From a virus, in the IMG/VR virus record IMGVR_UViG_3300046009_011680, positions 1-34,968 of that record: 34,968 nucleotides of DNA. The stretch is one strand, 5' to 3'. This document shows, piece by piece, positions 14,294 to 23,333 of the stretch. A program made the position numbers and the translations under genes. Each line of letters begins with the position of its first letter. The first letter of the stretch is position 1. The notes below the pieces were generated by a model. The model was not told the origin of the DNA, searched no databases, and saw only the letters and a list, made by a program, of their open reading frames with translations.

Positions 14294-15274
14294 ATGACTA
14301 TAGGATACATAGGTTCTTTTCATAGAATTCATGATGAAGAAGGAATAGCTTGTTCTTTAGAAAAACTAAATATTAATGTTGTTAGATTTCAAATTGATGA
14401 TTTTTACTTAAACTATGAAGATAATATAAATAAAATATTTTCTTCTAATTTAGATTTCTTAATGTCCCCAACATGGGAAATACCAAATTCCCAGTATATC
14501 ATAGAAAAATGTAAAAAACATAATATTAAAACAATTACATGGCACCCAGATGGTTATTATAATTATACTATTAGCCATGAACAATATATGGTTATGGGGA
14601 ACCCAAATTGGATAGGTACAAGACATGACTCTGTGATAGCCCCAAAAGAATCTAGAAATTTAGCTTATTGTACTGATTATGTATGTACTCCTGAAGGGTA
14701 TGCTAATGAAATATATAGAGAATTAGGCATTAATCATTTTGTTTTAAGACAAGGTATATATAATGAGTGTTGTTATAAAGGAATACCTAATTACCAACCA
14801 TATGATATTCTGTTTGTAGGAAGTACTTCAAATGCATATCATACTTATAGAAAATCTTTAATTAATTATTTAAAAAATACATATGAAGATAGATTTTTAC
14901 ATATTGGTGAAAATGAAAATGATGTTAGAGGAGATGAGTTAAATAATTTAATAGCATCATGTAAAGTAATTATTGGTGAAAGTATTTTCCATCCTCAATA
15001 TTGGTCTAATAGAATATATGAAACTATAGGAAGAGGTGGGTTTTGTTTACACGCCTATCATGAAGGTATTGAAAATGAATATAAAATAAAAGAACATTTT
15101 GATGTTTTTTATAGGGATGAATCTTTTGAAGTGATAAAAGAAAAAATTGACTATTGGATAAATAATAATGAAGAAAGAGAAAAAATAGCTATTAATGGTA
15201 TGATACATACTCAAAAATATCATACTTTAGCTAATAGAGCAAATCAATTAATTGACATATTAACAAATAATTAA
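14294..15274 (+). CDS. Glycosyltransferase, CgeB-like GT-B type
   Basis: Protein of 326 residues. The N-terminal domain (TIGYIGSFHRIHDEEGI) precedes a C-terminal domain with YDILFVGSTS and YWSNRIYETIGRGGFCLHAY. The latter, with FDVFYRDESFEVIKEKIDYW and a final AxNGMxxTQKYHTLANRANQL, is the pattern of the Glyco_trans_1_2/CgeB-type C-terminal domain. No membrane segments. It is the fourth transferase of the island; specificity is unknown. Confidence 0.82.
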   Translation: MTIGYIGSFHRIHDEEGIACSLEKLNINVVRFQIDDFYLNYEDNINKIFSSNLDFLMSPTWEIPNSQYIIEKCKKHNIKTITWHPDGYYNYTISHEQYMVMGNPNWIGTRHDSVIAPKESRNLAYCTDYVCTPEGYANEIYRELGINHFVLRQGIYNECCYKGIPNYQPYDILFVGSTSNAYHTYRKSLINYLKNTYEDRFLHIGENENDVRGDELNNLIASCKVIIGESIFHPQYWSNRIYETIGRGGFCLHAYHEGIENEYKIKEHFDVFYRDESFEVIKEKIDYWINNNEEREKIAINGMIHTQKYHTLANRANQLIDILTNN

Positions 15275-15279
15275 ATTTT

Positions 15280-16233
15280 ATGAGAAACATTAAAAACACC
15301 AATGTTTGTGTTATAGGAGGAGCTGGATTTTTAGGTTCCCATTTAGTAGACCATCTTATAAATGACCGTAAATGCACAGTACTAATACTGGATAATTTGA
15401 TTACAGGAAAAAAAGAGCATCTTCATCCTGAATCTAAATTTATATGGTTTGATATTAGAGATGATGAACATGAGTTAGCTAAAATATTTACCCAAAATAA
15501 TATTGAATATGTTTTTAATTACGCTGCTGAGCCATATATTCCTGAATGTTTTGAAAGACCAATGCATTTTTTTGATATCAATGCTACTTCTGTTTTAAAA
15601 GTATTGAATGCATGCCAAATAGCTAAAATTAAAGGTTTATTACAAGTTAGTTCAGCAGAAATATATGGTGATATGGTTGGAAAAATTAAAGAATCAGATC
15701 CTGTCACACCCCATTCTACTTATGGGGTTTCAAAAGCAGCAGCTGATGGTTTAGTACAAGTTAGATGGAAAGAAGCTAAAGTCCCAGCTATAGCTATGAG
15801 ACAATTTAACTGTGTTGGTGAAAGAGAAACTCATGAATATGTAATCCCAGAAATTATTTCTCAATTAGCTAAATCCAATGAAATTAAATTAGGTAATAAT
15901 TCATTTAGAGATTTTCAATACGCTGGTGATGCTGTTAAAATGGCTGTTGAGTTACTTGAAAATGGAAAATTTGGTGAAGTATATAATATGGGAAGTGAAG
16001 ATGGTGTAAAAATATATGATTTGGCTAACATAATTGGAAAACTTATGGGTCATGATTCTATTAAGATTGAAGTTGACCAAACAAGAGTTAGACCCTGGGA
16101 AATATGGCATTTACAATCTGATAACACAAAACTATACTCAGTTATAGGTACTAAAACTCCAACTTCATTAGAGGTAGCTTTACAAAAAACAATAGAATAT
16201 TATTATAACAATAATCAAAAATGGGCATTTTAA
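15280..16233 (+). CDS. SDR-family NAD-dependent nucleotide-sugar epimerase/dehydratase
   Basis: Protein of 317 residues, normal for extended SDR enzymes. The dinucleotide-binding motif GGAGFLG is at 13-19 and Asp38 follows strand 2. The Ser of SSAEIYG (124-130) and the Y148-x3-K152 pair form the catalytic triad. It acts on a nucleotide sugar (UDP-, dTDP- or GDP-linked) as a 4-epimerase, 4,6-dehydratase or decarboxylase. Sequence features alone do not distinguish these. It would supply donors to the surrounding transferases. The second SDR gene of the island is at 24824. Confidence 0.92.
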   Translation: MRNIKNTNVCVIGGAGFLGSHLVDHLINDRKCTVLILDNLITGKKEHLHPESKFIWFDIRDDEHELAKIFTQNNIEYVFNYAAEPYIPECFERPMHFFDINATSVLKVLNACQIAKIKGLLQVSSAEIYGDMVGKIKESDPVTPHSTYGVSKAAADGLVQVRWKEAKVPAIAMRQFNCVGERETHEYVIPEIISQLAKSNEIKLGNNSFRDFQYAGDAVKMAVELLENGKFGEVYNMGSEDGVKIYDLANIIGKLMGHDSIKIEVDQTRVRPWEIWHLQSDNTKLYSVIGTKTPTSLEVALQKTIEYYYNNNQKWAF

Positions 16234-16234
16234 T

Positions 16235-16738
16235 ATGAAAGAACCAGTAATGGACCCAAATTTTTGGGCAACTAGATTAAAAAATTCTTCTCAACTAAGA
16301 CATTCAGTATTTTTGTGTAGTGATAATGATTGGGAAGAGATAAATATACATCATTATCATATGTTAACTAAATATATAGATGTGAAAAAAGATAAGGTTT
16401 TAGAAGCAGGATGTGGATATGGTAGATGGTCTCCCTTATTTAAAAATTATACTGGGGTGGACATATCACCAGATTTTATTAATTTAGCTAAGGATAAATT
16501 TCCTATGCATAAAAATAATTTTATATGTGAAGATTTAAAAAAACTACCTTTTAATGATAAAGTTTTTGATTGGTGTTTTACTGTGTCAACAAAAGCTATG
16601 ATAATTAGAGAGGTAGATTTAAACACTTGGATTGAAATGGAAAATGAATTAAAACGAGTAGCTAAAAAAGTATTAATTTTAGAATATTCATATAGTTTAC
16701 CTTCTAATACTAATAGAGACAATGTTGAAATTATATGA
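16235..16738 (+). CDS. Class I SAM-dependent methyltransferase (Methyltransf_11 type)
   Basis: Protein of 167 residues. Motif I is VLEAGCGYGR (55-64), Asp76 in TGVDIS ends strand 2, CEDLKKLPFNDKVFDWCFTV carries motifs II-III, and LKRVAKKVLILEYS is the later strand. It is shorter than usual (about 200-250) and ends soon after strand 5, so it may be a compact or trimmed form. Probable sugar or glycan methylation. One base after the SDR gene, overlapping the next gene by 4. Confidence 0.82.
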   Translation: MKEPVMDPNFWATRLKNSSQLRHSVFLCSDNDWEEINIHHYHMLTKYIDVKKDKVLEAGCGYGRWSPLFKNYTGVDISPDFINLAKDKFPMHKNNFICEDLKKLPFNDKVFDWCFTVSTKAMIIREVDLNTWIEMENELKRVAKKVLILEYSYSLPSNTNRDNVEII

Positions 16739-17601
16739 AAATAGCTTTTTTTACAATTGGGGGACAAATTTTAGGTCCTATAGAAAATGAATTAAAAAAA
16801 CAAAATATAGAATTATTAATAAATACTTGTGATGATAGTTGTGATTTAATTTATTTATCAACACTTAGTGCTACTTCTGAAGCATACTCAGCGGCTCAAT
16901 CATATCCTGATATCCCGGTAATAGTATACAATTGGGATCAATATAAATGGTATAAATCACAAACTGGATATAAATGGGATATGTTTAATGAATTACAAAA
17001 ACAAAGTATAGAAATTTGGACTCCAAGTAAGGCTGTTAATTTAAGAGTAGAAGAATTTTTAGGATTAGGTCATAAATGTTATATTATAAAATCATTTGCT
17101 CGATTATTTGATTATAATAAAGAAGAAATTAAAGATAATAGATATGTGTTTCAAGTTGTTAGAAACTATAACTCTGACCCAAATTTTTATTGGGCTAAGC
17201 AAGCATGTGAAGAATTAAATATTCCTCTTTATACAAATGATAATCATCATAGATCAGAAGAAGAATTCCAAAAATTTATAGCTGAGTCTACTCTACTACT
17301 ATGCCATTATGATGAAGCATCTACAGGTGGTTTAACATTAATAGAAGGACATAAGTTAGGAAAACCAGTATTAGTGTGTGATTCTCCATATATGGGGGCT
17401 AAAGATTATTTTGGAGATAGAGCTATATATTTTGAAAGAAATAACTATGAAGATTTTAAAAACAAATTAAAAGATACTTTTGATAACCCACCTAAATATG
17501 ATATATTAGAATGTGAAGAATTTACTAATCAATATGTTATTGATAATATGGTAAAAAATATGGTTGATAGATTTAATTATTTAAAAGACAATAATGGATA
17601 A
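16735..17601 (+). CDS. Glycosyltransferase, GT-B type
   Basis: Protein of 288 residues. The N-terminal half begins MKIAFFTIGGQILGPIENEL and the C-terminal half contains CHYDEASTGGLTLIEGHKLGKPVLV, close to the E-x7-E donor motif of GT4 enzymes. GDRAIYFERNNYEDFKNKL follows, as is normal for the last part of the domain. It is shorter than most GT4 enzymes (about 350-400), mainly in the N-terminal domain. ATGA overlap with the methyltransferase and an 8-base overlap (ATGGATAA) with the next gene. Confidence 0.82.
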   Translation: MKIAFFTIGGQILGPIENELKKQNIELLINTCDDSCDLIYLSTLSATSEAYSAAQSYPDIPVIVYNWDQYKWYKSQTGYKWDMFNELQKQSIEIWTPSKAVNLRVEEFLGLGHKCYIIKSFARLFDYNKEEIKDNRYVFQVVRNYNSDPNFYWAKQACEELNIPLYTNDNHHRSEEEFQKFIAESTLLLCHYDEASTGGLTLIEGHKLGKPVLVCDSPYMGAKDYFGDRAIYFERNNYEDFKNKLKDTFDNPPKYDILECEEFTNQYVIDNMVKNMVDRFNYLKDNNG

Positions 17602-18043
17602 ATTAAGTAATATATTAAATTATCAAACTATAGCAGATTGTAAATTTGGTAAAGATGTTAAACTCATGCAACCATATAACATATATGGTTGTGAATTTGG
17701 AGATGGATGTTTTGTAGGACCATTTGTAGAAATACAAAAAAATGTAAAAATAGGAACTAAAACTAGAATAAGTTCACATACTTTTATTTGTGAGTATGTA
17801 ACTATTGGAGATAATTGTTTTATAGGACATGGAGTGGTATTCACAAATGATAAATTTACAGATGAAAACTCTACATTATATCCCACAAAAATAGGAAATA
17901 ATGTAAAAATAGGGTCTAACTCTACTATTTTACCTGTGTCTATTGGAGATAATACTATTATAGGAGCAGGAACTGTAGTAACTAAAGATATTCCTCCTAA
18001 TAGTATAGCATATGGTAACCCAATTAAAATAAAATCAATATGA
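17594..18043 (+). CDS. Hexapeptide-repeat (left-handed beta-helix) acyltransferase
   Basis: Protein of 149 residues with repeated [I/V]G-x4 rungs (VKIGTKTRIS, VTIGDNCFIGHG, TKIGNNVKIGS, VSIGDNTIIGAG), ending GTVVTKDIPPNSIAYGNP, the standard end of trimeric LbH O- or N-acetyltransferases. The size fits sugar N-acetyltransferases of the WbpD/FdtC kind, which act on amino sugars made by DegT aminotransferases. Two DegT genes follow at 19372 and 20565, so N-acetylation of an amino-deoxy sugar is a reasonable inference, but the exact sugar is unknown. The protein is soluble and should be cytoplasmic. Confidence 0.9.
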   Translation: MDKLSNILNYQTIADCKFGKDVKLMQPYNIYGCEFGDGCFVGPFVEIQKNVKIGTKTRISSHTFICEYVTIGDNCFIGHGVVFTNDKFTDENSTLYPTKIGNNVKIGSNSTILPVSIGDNTIIGAGTVVTKDIPPNSIAYGNPIKIKSI

Positions 18044-19038
18044 AAATAGGAACTATAAATTATGCTACTCACTCTGGATTAGGGATATTAGTTAAAGAAT
18101 TTTATGATAATAAGATAATAACTGATATATTGGTGGTAGAACATTTTAAGTATACTAATCACCATAATGAATGGTACCCAAATTCAAAATCAATTAAATA
18201 CAGTAATATTGACATTAATATTATTATAGAATTTATTAAATCAATAGATATATTATTCTTATTTGAAACCCCATTCTCAGATCAAGTTATACCATTAGCT
18301 AAAACTTATAATAAACCTATAGTTATGATGCCAATGTATGAATGGAGTTCATTCCCATTAGATGTGGATTTATTTATAGTGCCTAGTCAGTTAGATTATG
18401 ATTATTATAAACAAATGTATCCTGATCATAGAATAGTTTTATTACCTGTTCCTTCAAACTCTAATATAAAATGGAAGTTAAAAGAAAAGGCTTTAACTTT
18501 TATGCATAATGGAGGAAATGGGAGTCATTATGATAGAAATGGTACTTTATCTTTAATTGAAGCTTTACCTTATATAAAAAGTAATTGTAAAATTAAAATT
18601 AAAGCTCAAAAATTAAATTTACCATATATAAATGATTCTAGAGTAGAAGTAATAAATGAAAATTTACCATTTGATAAACTTTGGGAAGATGTAGATGTTT
18701 TTATATTTCCTGAAAGATTTAATGGGTTATCATTACCATTACAAGAAGCTCATGCTGCTGGATGTTTAGTTATAGCTGGGAACAGAGATCCCATCAATAC
18801 ATGGTTGCCTAATAAACCACTAATTAATCCTATTGGCTATAATGAATACTCATTTGTTCCAAATGTACCCTTTAAATCAGCTATATATGACCCAAAAGAT
18901 ATAGCGGCTAAAATAGATGAATTTTATGGTACTGATATAACCCATTACTCATTAATGGGTAAATATTGGGGTGAAGGGAATAGTTGGGAAATTCTAAAAT
19001 TTAGATACTTAGATTTAATATATTCATTAAAAAAATAA
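18040..19038 (+). CDS. Glycosyltransferase, GT-B family 4-like
   Basis: Protein of 332 residues. Starts MKIGTINYATHSGLGILVKEF with the acceptor loop. The C-terminal domain has VDVFIFPERFNGLSLPLQEAHAAGCLV, which is the donor-binding E-x7-E region, and GKYWGEGNSWEILKFRYLDLI at the end. ATGA overlap with the acetyltransferase gene. Substrate unknown. Confidence 0.82.
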   Translation: MKIGTINYATHSGLGILVKEFYDNKIITDILVVEHFKYTNHHNEWYPNSKSIKYSNIDINIIIEFIKSIDILFLFETPFSDQVIPLAKTYNKPIVMMPMYEWSSFPLDVDLFIVPSQLDYDYYKQMYPDHRIVLLPVPSNSNIKWKLKEKALTFMHNGGNGSHYDRNGTLSLIEALPYIKSNCKIKIKAQKLNLPYINDSRVEVINENLPFDKLWEDVDVFIFPERFNGLSLPLQEAHAAGCLVIAGNRDPINTWLPNKPLINPIGYNEYSFVPNVPFKSAIYDPKDIAAKIDEFYGTDITHYSLMGKYWGEGNSWEILKFRYLDLIYSLKK

Positions 19039-19043
19039 AACTT

Positions 19044-19370
19044 ATGGAAGACTATTTCTTTGTACCTAAAGTATTTGAAAATACATTAGATGTTAATTTA
19101 ATATATAGAGTAGGACCTAATTTAACATGCGAAATTATTGATATTGTTTCTAATAAACCATATGTGGGAAATGGTTCTATAGTTTATAAAGAATTTGAAG
19201 TATTTGCTAAAACACAATATGATGTAAAAAATATGTATGCTTTTACTCGTTTTTCAAACATAAAAGCTCTTAATTGGTATCTCAAAATGGGTTTTTCAGC
19301 TACATGGATACCTAATTTTTATTTTGATGAACCTGAATATAAGGCTATAGTATTAACTAAAAGTATTTAA
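19044..19370 (+). CDS. GNAT-like acetyltransferase, C-terminal part only
   Basis: Protein of 108 residues. The second half (EVFAKTQYDVKNMYAFTRFSN, then IKALNWYLKMGF) matches the GNAT signature of an asparagine followed by an Ala-Leu-x-x-Tyr helix and GF. The acetyl-CoA pyrophosphate loop (Q/RxxGxG/A) cannot be found, and a full GNAT domain is about 150 residues. It may be a reduced form, a remnant, or non-catalytic. The N-terminal 40 residues are of no recognised kind. It is one base before the first DegT gene. Confidence 0.6.
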   Translation: MEDYFFVPKVFENTLDVNLIYRVGPNLTCEIIDIVSNKPYVGNGSIVYKEFEVFAKTQYDVKNMYAFTRFSNIKALNWYLKMGFSATWIPNFYFDEPEYKAIVLTKSI

Positions 19371-19371
19371 A

Positions 19372-20343
19372 ATGAAATTTTTAGAATTAGAAAAAACATA
19401 CGCTGATTATTTAAATGTAGCTGGGGCAGTTACATGCAATACAGGAACAGCTGCTTTACATTTAGCTTTAGAAGCTCTTAAATTACCAAAAGATAGTGAA
19501 GTAATAGTCCCTGAGTTTACTATGGTAGCCACAGCTTGGGCTGTTTATTATTCTAGATTAACCCCAATATTTGTAGATTGTGATGATAATATGTTAATTG
19601 ATTTAGATTTAGTTGAAAAAGCAATTACTCCAAAAACAAAAGTTTTAATGGTGACTCATGTTTATGGAAGAGTAGTTAACATGACTAAAGTAATGGAATT
19701 AGCTAAAAAATATAATTTAAGAGTTATTGAAGACGCAGCTGAGGCTCATAATGCTACTTGGGAAAATAAATTAGTAGGTACTTTTGATATTGGATGTTTT
19801 AGTTTTTATAAAAATAAAATTATACACGGTGAAGAAGGTGGATTAGTAACTAGTAATGATCTAAATTTTTTATCAACAGTTAGAGACATGAAATCAATGT
19901 CATTTGGTAAAGAACATAATTATCAACATAATCAAATTGGATTTAATTATAGAATGACAGATAGTCAAGCTAAATTAATATTAAAGAGTTTTAATAAATT
20001 AGAAAAAAATATAAATCATAGAAAAAAAATTGAAAAAACATATGATAAATATTTAAATAAGTCTTTATTATTACCTAATAGAGAAGTAGTATGGGTTTAT
20101 GATATAAAAGTTCCTAAGGAAAAAAAGGACGGTTTAGTTAATTATTTAGTATCTCAAGGAATTGATGCTAGACATAGTTTTAAACCTATGTCAATTCAAT
20201 CTCCTTTTAATTATTCTTTAAAAGAAAATTTAAAAGCCTTTGGATTCTCAAAAAATATATGTTATCTTCCATCTGGTGAAAATATAACTATAAAGAAAGC
20301 TAAATATATATCTAAATTAGTAAACCAATTTTTATCTAAATAA
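19372..20343 (+). CDS. DegT/DnrJ/EryC1 sugar aminotransferase (N-terminally short)
   Basis: Protein of 323 residues. PLP-dependent fold type I features: NTGTAALHLAL (23-33, phosphate-binding section), EDAAEAH with Asp121 for the pyridine nitrogen, and SFYKNKI with Lys149 as the PLP Schiff-base lysine, followed by GEEGG. The SFYxNKII-GEEGG form is like perosamine-synthase-type 4-aminotransferases. Compared with the usual 365-390 residues it lacks about 30 N-terminal residues: the protein starts near the FExxFAxY segment. Expected substrate: a 4-keto- or 3-keto-6-deoxy nucleotide sugar. The N-terminal lack may affect activity. Operon position supports a role in donor supply. Confidence 0.88.
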   Translation: MKFLELEKTYADYLNVAGAVTCNTGTAALHLALEALKLPKDSEVIVPEFTMVATAWAVYYSRLTPIFVDCDDNMLIDLDLVEKAITPKTKVLMVTHVYGRVVNMTKVMELAKKYNLRVIEDAAEAHNATWENKLVGTFDIGCFSFYKNKIIHGEEGGLVTSNDLNFLSTVRDMKSMSFGKEHNYQHNQIGFNYRMTDSQAKLILKSFNKLEKNINHRKKIEKTYDKYLNKSLLLPNREVVWVYDIKVPKEKKDGLVNYLVSQGIDARHSFKPMSIQSPFNYSLKENLKAFGFSKNICYLPSGENITIKKAKYISKLVNQFLSK

Positions 20344-20556
20344 ATGAATCTAAACTCATCAGTAAATGAAATATGTGGTGATCTTGTAACACAAATTATC
20401 CATTTTGTAGGTGGAGAAAAACGCACATATAAAAATATAGAATCTAAAACAATTAGACAAGGTCAATTCACTAAATTTAAACAAAAAGATGGACCTTGGA
20501 TTATGATTAATGATAAAAATGTACTTTGTATAGAAGTTTTTGAACAAAATAAATAA
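20344..20556 (+). CDS. Small hypothetical protein between the two DegT genes
   Basis: Protein of 70 residues, directly abutting the first DegT stop codon. No family recognised. Predicted as short beta strands (TQIIHFVGGEKRTYKNI, PWIMINDKNVLCIEVFEQN). It could be a small beta-rich protein of the phage or a degraded part of something longer. Nothing ties it to sugar metabolism except position. Confidence 0.65.
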   Translation: MNLNSSVNEICGDLVTQIIHFVGGEKRTYKNIESKTIRQGQFTKFKQKDGPWIMINDKNVLCIEVFEQNK

Positions 20557-20564
20557 ATAAAAAT

Positions 20565-21695
20565 ATGAAAATTAGAGAAAAAATGTTACCTGTGCTTCAA
20601 CCTTATGGTGATCAGAGTGATATAGATGCTGTAACAGAAGTAATAAAATCAGGATGGTGGGGAAAAGGACCTAAAGTAGAACAATTTGAAAAGGAGTTTG
20701 CTGAGTTAGTAGGGGCAAAATATGCTATAGCTGTCACTAGTAATTCTCATGGTCAAGATTTGATAATGAAAGCATTAGATATTAAAGATGGTGACATTAT
20801 TAATCCAACTATATCATTTATGGCCACAGCTATGATACCAATTTGGAATAATTGTACTACTAATGTTGTAGATGTTGACCCAGTAACAATGTGTATTGAT
20901 CCAGAAGATGTTCGCAAACATATAACTCCTAATACTAAAGCTGTTATCGCTGTTAATCAAGCTGGGGTACCCGCTCCTATTAAAGAAATTAGAAAATTCT
21001 ATAACGGATTAATTATTGAGGACTGTGCTCATAGTTGTTACACCCCAGGCGCTGGCCAACAAGGAGATATAGCAGTATGGTCATTTCAAGCTGTAAAAAC
21101 AATGCCATCAGGTGATGGAGGAATGATAACTCTTAATGATGAGGAACTATATCATAAATTAAAAGAAATGACATGGTTTGGAGTATCATCTACCTTTTCT
21201 AGAGTAAATAAAAAAGATAATGTAACTGGTCGTCCTGGATATACTTGGGATTATGAAGTAGATAAAATAGGATATAAATGTTATATGATTGATCTAACAG
21301 CAGCGTTATGTTTATCTCAACTAAAAAAATTACCAGCTATGATGGATTGGAGAAGACATATTCAAGAAAGATACAACAATGAGTTATGTGAACAAGTTAC
21401 TCGCCCACCATACTCAGATACAGTTCAATATTATTGTGCTAAAGTTCCTCATGAGCATCGAGATACAATAATTGATTATTTAGCAAGTAAAAACATTCAC
21501 ACATCAGTCCATTTTAAACCACTTCATAAATATGAAATTATTAAAAAACATATGACCCATCCTAATAGAACATTTGAAGTAGCTGATCATGAATGGTTAG
21601 GGTTAGTATCTTTACCTGTACATTCAGCAATGAGTGAAGATGATATAGATTATGTTATTTATTGGGTTAATCAATATTTTAAAGAAAATAATTAA
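20565..21695 (+). CDS. DegT/DnrJ/EryC1 sugar aminotransferase (full length)
   Basis: Protein of 376 residues with the complete N-terminus (GKGPKVEQFEKEFAELVGAK, 33-52). PLP pocket: TSNSHGQDL replaces the more common SSGTAAL, Asp153 in IEDCAHS, and Lys178 in SFQAVKTMPSGDGGM. It would transfer an amino group to a keto nucleotide sugar. Differences from the gene at 19372 in the active-site segments suggest another substrate, not a recent duplication. A full-length enzyme close to a short one may compensate for it or act in a parallel pathway. Confidence 0.92.
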   Translation: MKIREKMLPVLQPYGDQSDIDAVTEVIKSGWWGKGPKVEQFEKEFAELVGAKYAIAVTSNSHGQDLIMKALDIKDGDIINPTISFMATAMIPIWNNCTTNVVDVDPVTMCIDPEDVRKHITPNTKAVIAVNQAGVPAPIKEIRKFYNGLIIEDCAHSCYTPGAGQQGDIAVWSFQAVKTMPSGDGGMITLNDEELYHKLKEMTWFGVSSTFSRVNKKDNVTGRPGYTWDYEVDKIGYKCYMIDLTAALCLSQLKKLPAMMDWRRHIQERYNNELCEQVTRPPYSDTVQYYCAKVPHEHRDTIIDYLASKNIHTSVHFKPLHKYEIIKKHMTHPNRTFEVADHEWLGLVSLPVHSAMSEDDIDYVIYWVNQYFKENN

Positions 21696-21699
21696 GAGT

Positions 21700-22440
21700 A
21701 TGGACAATCATGTAATATGTATGATATTTAATTTACAATATGAGGGAAAACCACTCCCTCATGAAGGTAACCCAAGTTGGTTAAGAAATAGATTAGATAT
21801 TTTTAAAAAATATTGTTTAAATGCTTTTGCTAATCAAACAGATAAAGAATTTCATTTACTATTATACTGCGACTCAGAAACTCCAGATCCATATAGAAGT
21901 GAATTATTAGAATTAGAACATAATTATGATTTTATTTCTATAGCTTGGGATTTATCTAAAACATATGGAGATGAATATAGTGAAGAAAAATTCAAACAAT
22001 CTATATTAGATAACTATAAACGTATAAGAAAAAATGATAATGAAGAGGTAATATGTAGCCGCTTTGAAAACGATGACATCCCAGATATTAGATATAATGA
22101 GTTTGTAAAATTAGCTCATCAACATTATAATATTATTTCCTTAGGTAAGGGATACTATTGGGATATAAATACTAACCAATTTTTAGACTCAATATTCCCA
22201 ACAGGTCCATTTATTAGTGTTAAGTCTACATTAGATAATTTTATATCACCTTTAGAAGATGAACATCATAATTATATAACTCAAAGAGGAGGAACACCCA
22301 TTATAACTGAGGATAATTTATGGATTCAATTAGTACATGGAGATAATTTATGGAATAGATTAGACAGAATGCCAGGTCAATTATTCCAACCAAATATTGA
22401 AGAATTAAAACAATGTTTTGCTTTAAATAATGTTTTATGA
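21700..22440 (+). CDS. Putative rhamnosyltransferase-type glycosyltransferase (GT-A)
   Basis: Protein of 246 residues, starting at ATG 21700, 5 bases after the DegT stop. An upstream in-frame ATG (21652) would overlap DegT and add 16 atypical residues. The pattern RLDIFKKYCLNAFANQTDKEFHLLLYCD, then ICSRFENDDIPD with Asp125-Asp126, is that of the putative rhamnosyl transferase family (PF11316), in which the metal/donor site is R-x-D-x-D-D. Donor specificity is inferred from the family name only. ATGA overlap with the next gene. Confidence 0.8.
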   Translation: MDNHVICMIFNLQYEGKPLPHEGNPSWLRNRLDIFKKYCLNAFANQTDKEFHLLLYCDSETPDPYRSELLELEHNYDFISIAWDLSKTYGDEYSEEKFKQSILDNYKRIRKNDNEEVICSRFENDDIPDIRYNEFVKLAHQHYNIISLGKGYYWDINTNQFLDSIFPTGPFISVKSTLDNFISPLEDEHHNYITQRGGTPIITEDNLWIQLVHGDNLWNRLDRMPGQLFQPNIEELKQCFALNNVL

Positions 22441-23333
22441 TTTATATAGGTACACACATAATGCCTTGGGAAATAGGTGAGTTTAGACATCAAGTAAGAC
22501 TTCATAGATTAACTATGATTAATTTATCTAAAGATGAATTATCTAATATTACATTAATTCCTACTTTAAATTTAAATGATGATATAATTGATTGGAGTAA
22601 TTCTAAATTATCTAAAGAATACTATATTGAACATTTCAAAATCAGTTGTAAAACATTAGAAGATATAATCAATATTAAACCTAGAATAGGAAATATAACA
22701 TCTACAACTGATGCTTTAAAAAAGAATATTGATGATATATTAACAGATGATGATTTTTATCTTTGGATAGACCCAGACATTAGTTATCCTTATACTTACT
22801 GGAATTCAATTATAGAAACTTTAAATATTGTAAAAGATAAATCTGAATATTTTATTATATCTCCTTCTACAACAAAATTGTGGGATAGTTCATGGGATGT
22901 ATTAGTTGATTCATCTCAAATTAATCTTCCATATGGAGATGAAGGATGGTACAATTCAGATTTTGAAAAATATTTTTATTTAGATAGTCCTAATATATCT
23001 TATACCCCATATATTAAATTTGGAGGCGGATTCGGAAATCTATTCTCAGCTAATATATTAAGGTTATTTGGAATACCTGAAGAATATGTTTTATATGGAG
23101 GAGTAGACACATATATAATGAAAGGAGCTGATGTTTTAAACAAACAAGGAAAATTAATACAATATAAATTAGAAAATTTAATTACAATACAAGATTTTAA
23201 ATTCTCAGATAAAGAAATGTATAAAAATTTTACACCAATTCTTTTAAATAAAGATAAACAAAGAGAATTAAATGAAAAAATTAATAATATATATCAAAAA
23301 TCAACTAAAGAATTATTAAATAAATTAAAATAA
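22437..23333 (+). CDS. Glycosyltransferase-like protein, GT-A fold
   Basis: Protein of 298 residues. It has the N-terminal start IYIGTHIMPW and a DPD metal-site candidate at 112-114 (YLWIDPDISYPYTYW). The segment FGGGFGNLFSANILRLFGIPEEYVLYGGVDTYIM is like the second half of GT2-related domains, where a Gly-rich section and a D/E pair close the active site. No close family named. Position among other transferases supports the assignment. Overlaps by one base with the next gene. Confidence 0.65.
   Translation: MIYIGTHIMPWEIGEFRHQVRLHRLTMINLSKDELSNITLIPTLNLNDDIIDWSNSKLSKEYYIEHFKISCKTLEDIINIKPRIGNITSTTDALKKNIDDILTDDDFYLWIDPDISYPYTYWNSIIETLNIVKDKSEYFIISPSTTKLWDSSWDVLVDSSQINLPYGDEGWYNSDFEKYFYLDSPNISYTPYIKFGGGFGNLFSANILRLFGIPEEYVLYGGVDTYIMKGADVLNKQGKLIQYKLENLITIQDFKFSDKEMYKNFTPILLNKDKQRELNEKINNIYQKSTKELLNKLK

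Noticed and set aside
17623-18072. 149-aa open frame on the - strand
   Set aside because: It lies antisense to the hexapeptide acyltransferase; the repeated Gly/Ile/Val codons leave the complementary frame open. No promoter or start context supports it.
17594-20343. Named pathway for dTDP-Fuc3NAc or N-acetylperosamine
   Set aside because: An acetyltransferase and DegT enzymes are present, but a matching isomerase or a specific 4,6-dehydratase cannot be identified from sequence, so no particular sugar is claimed.
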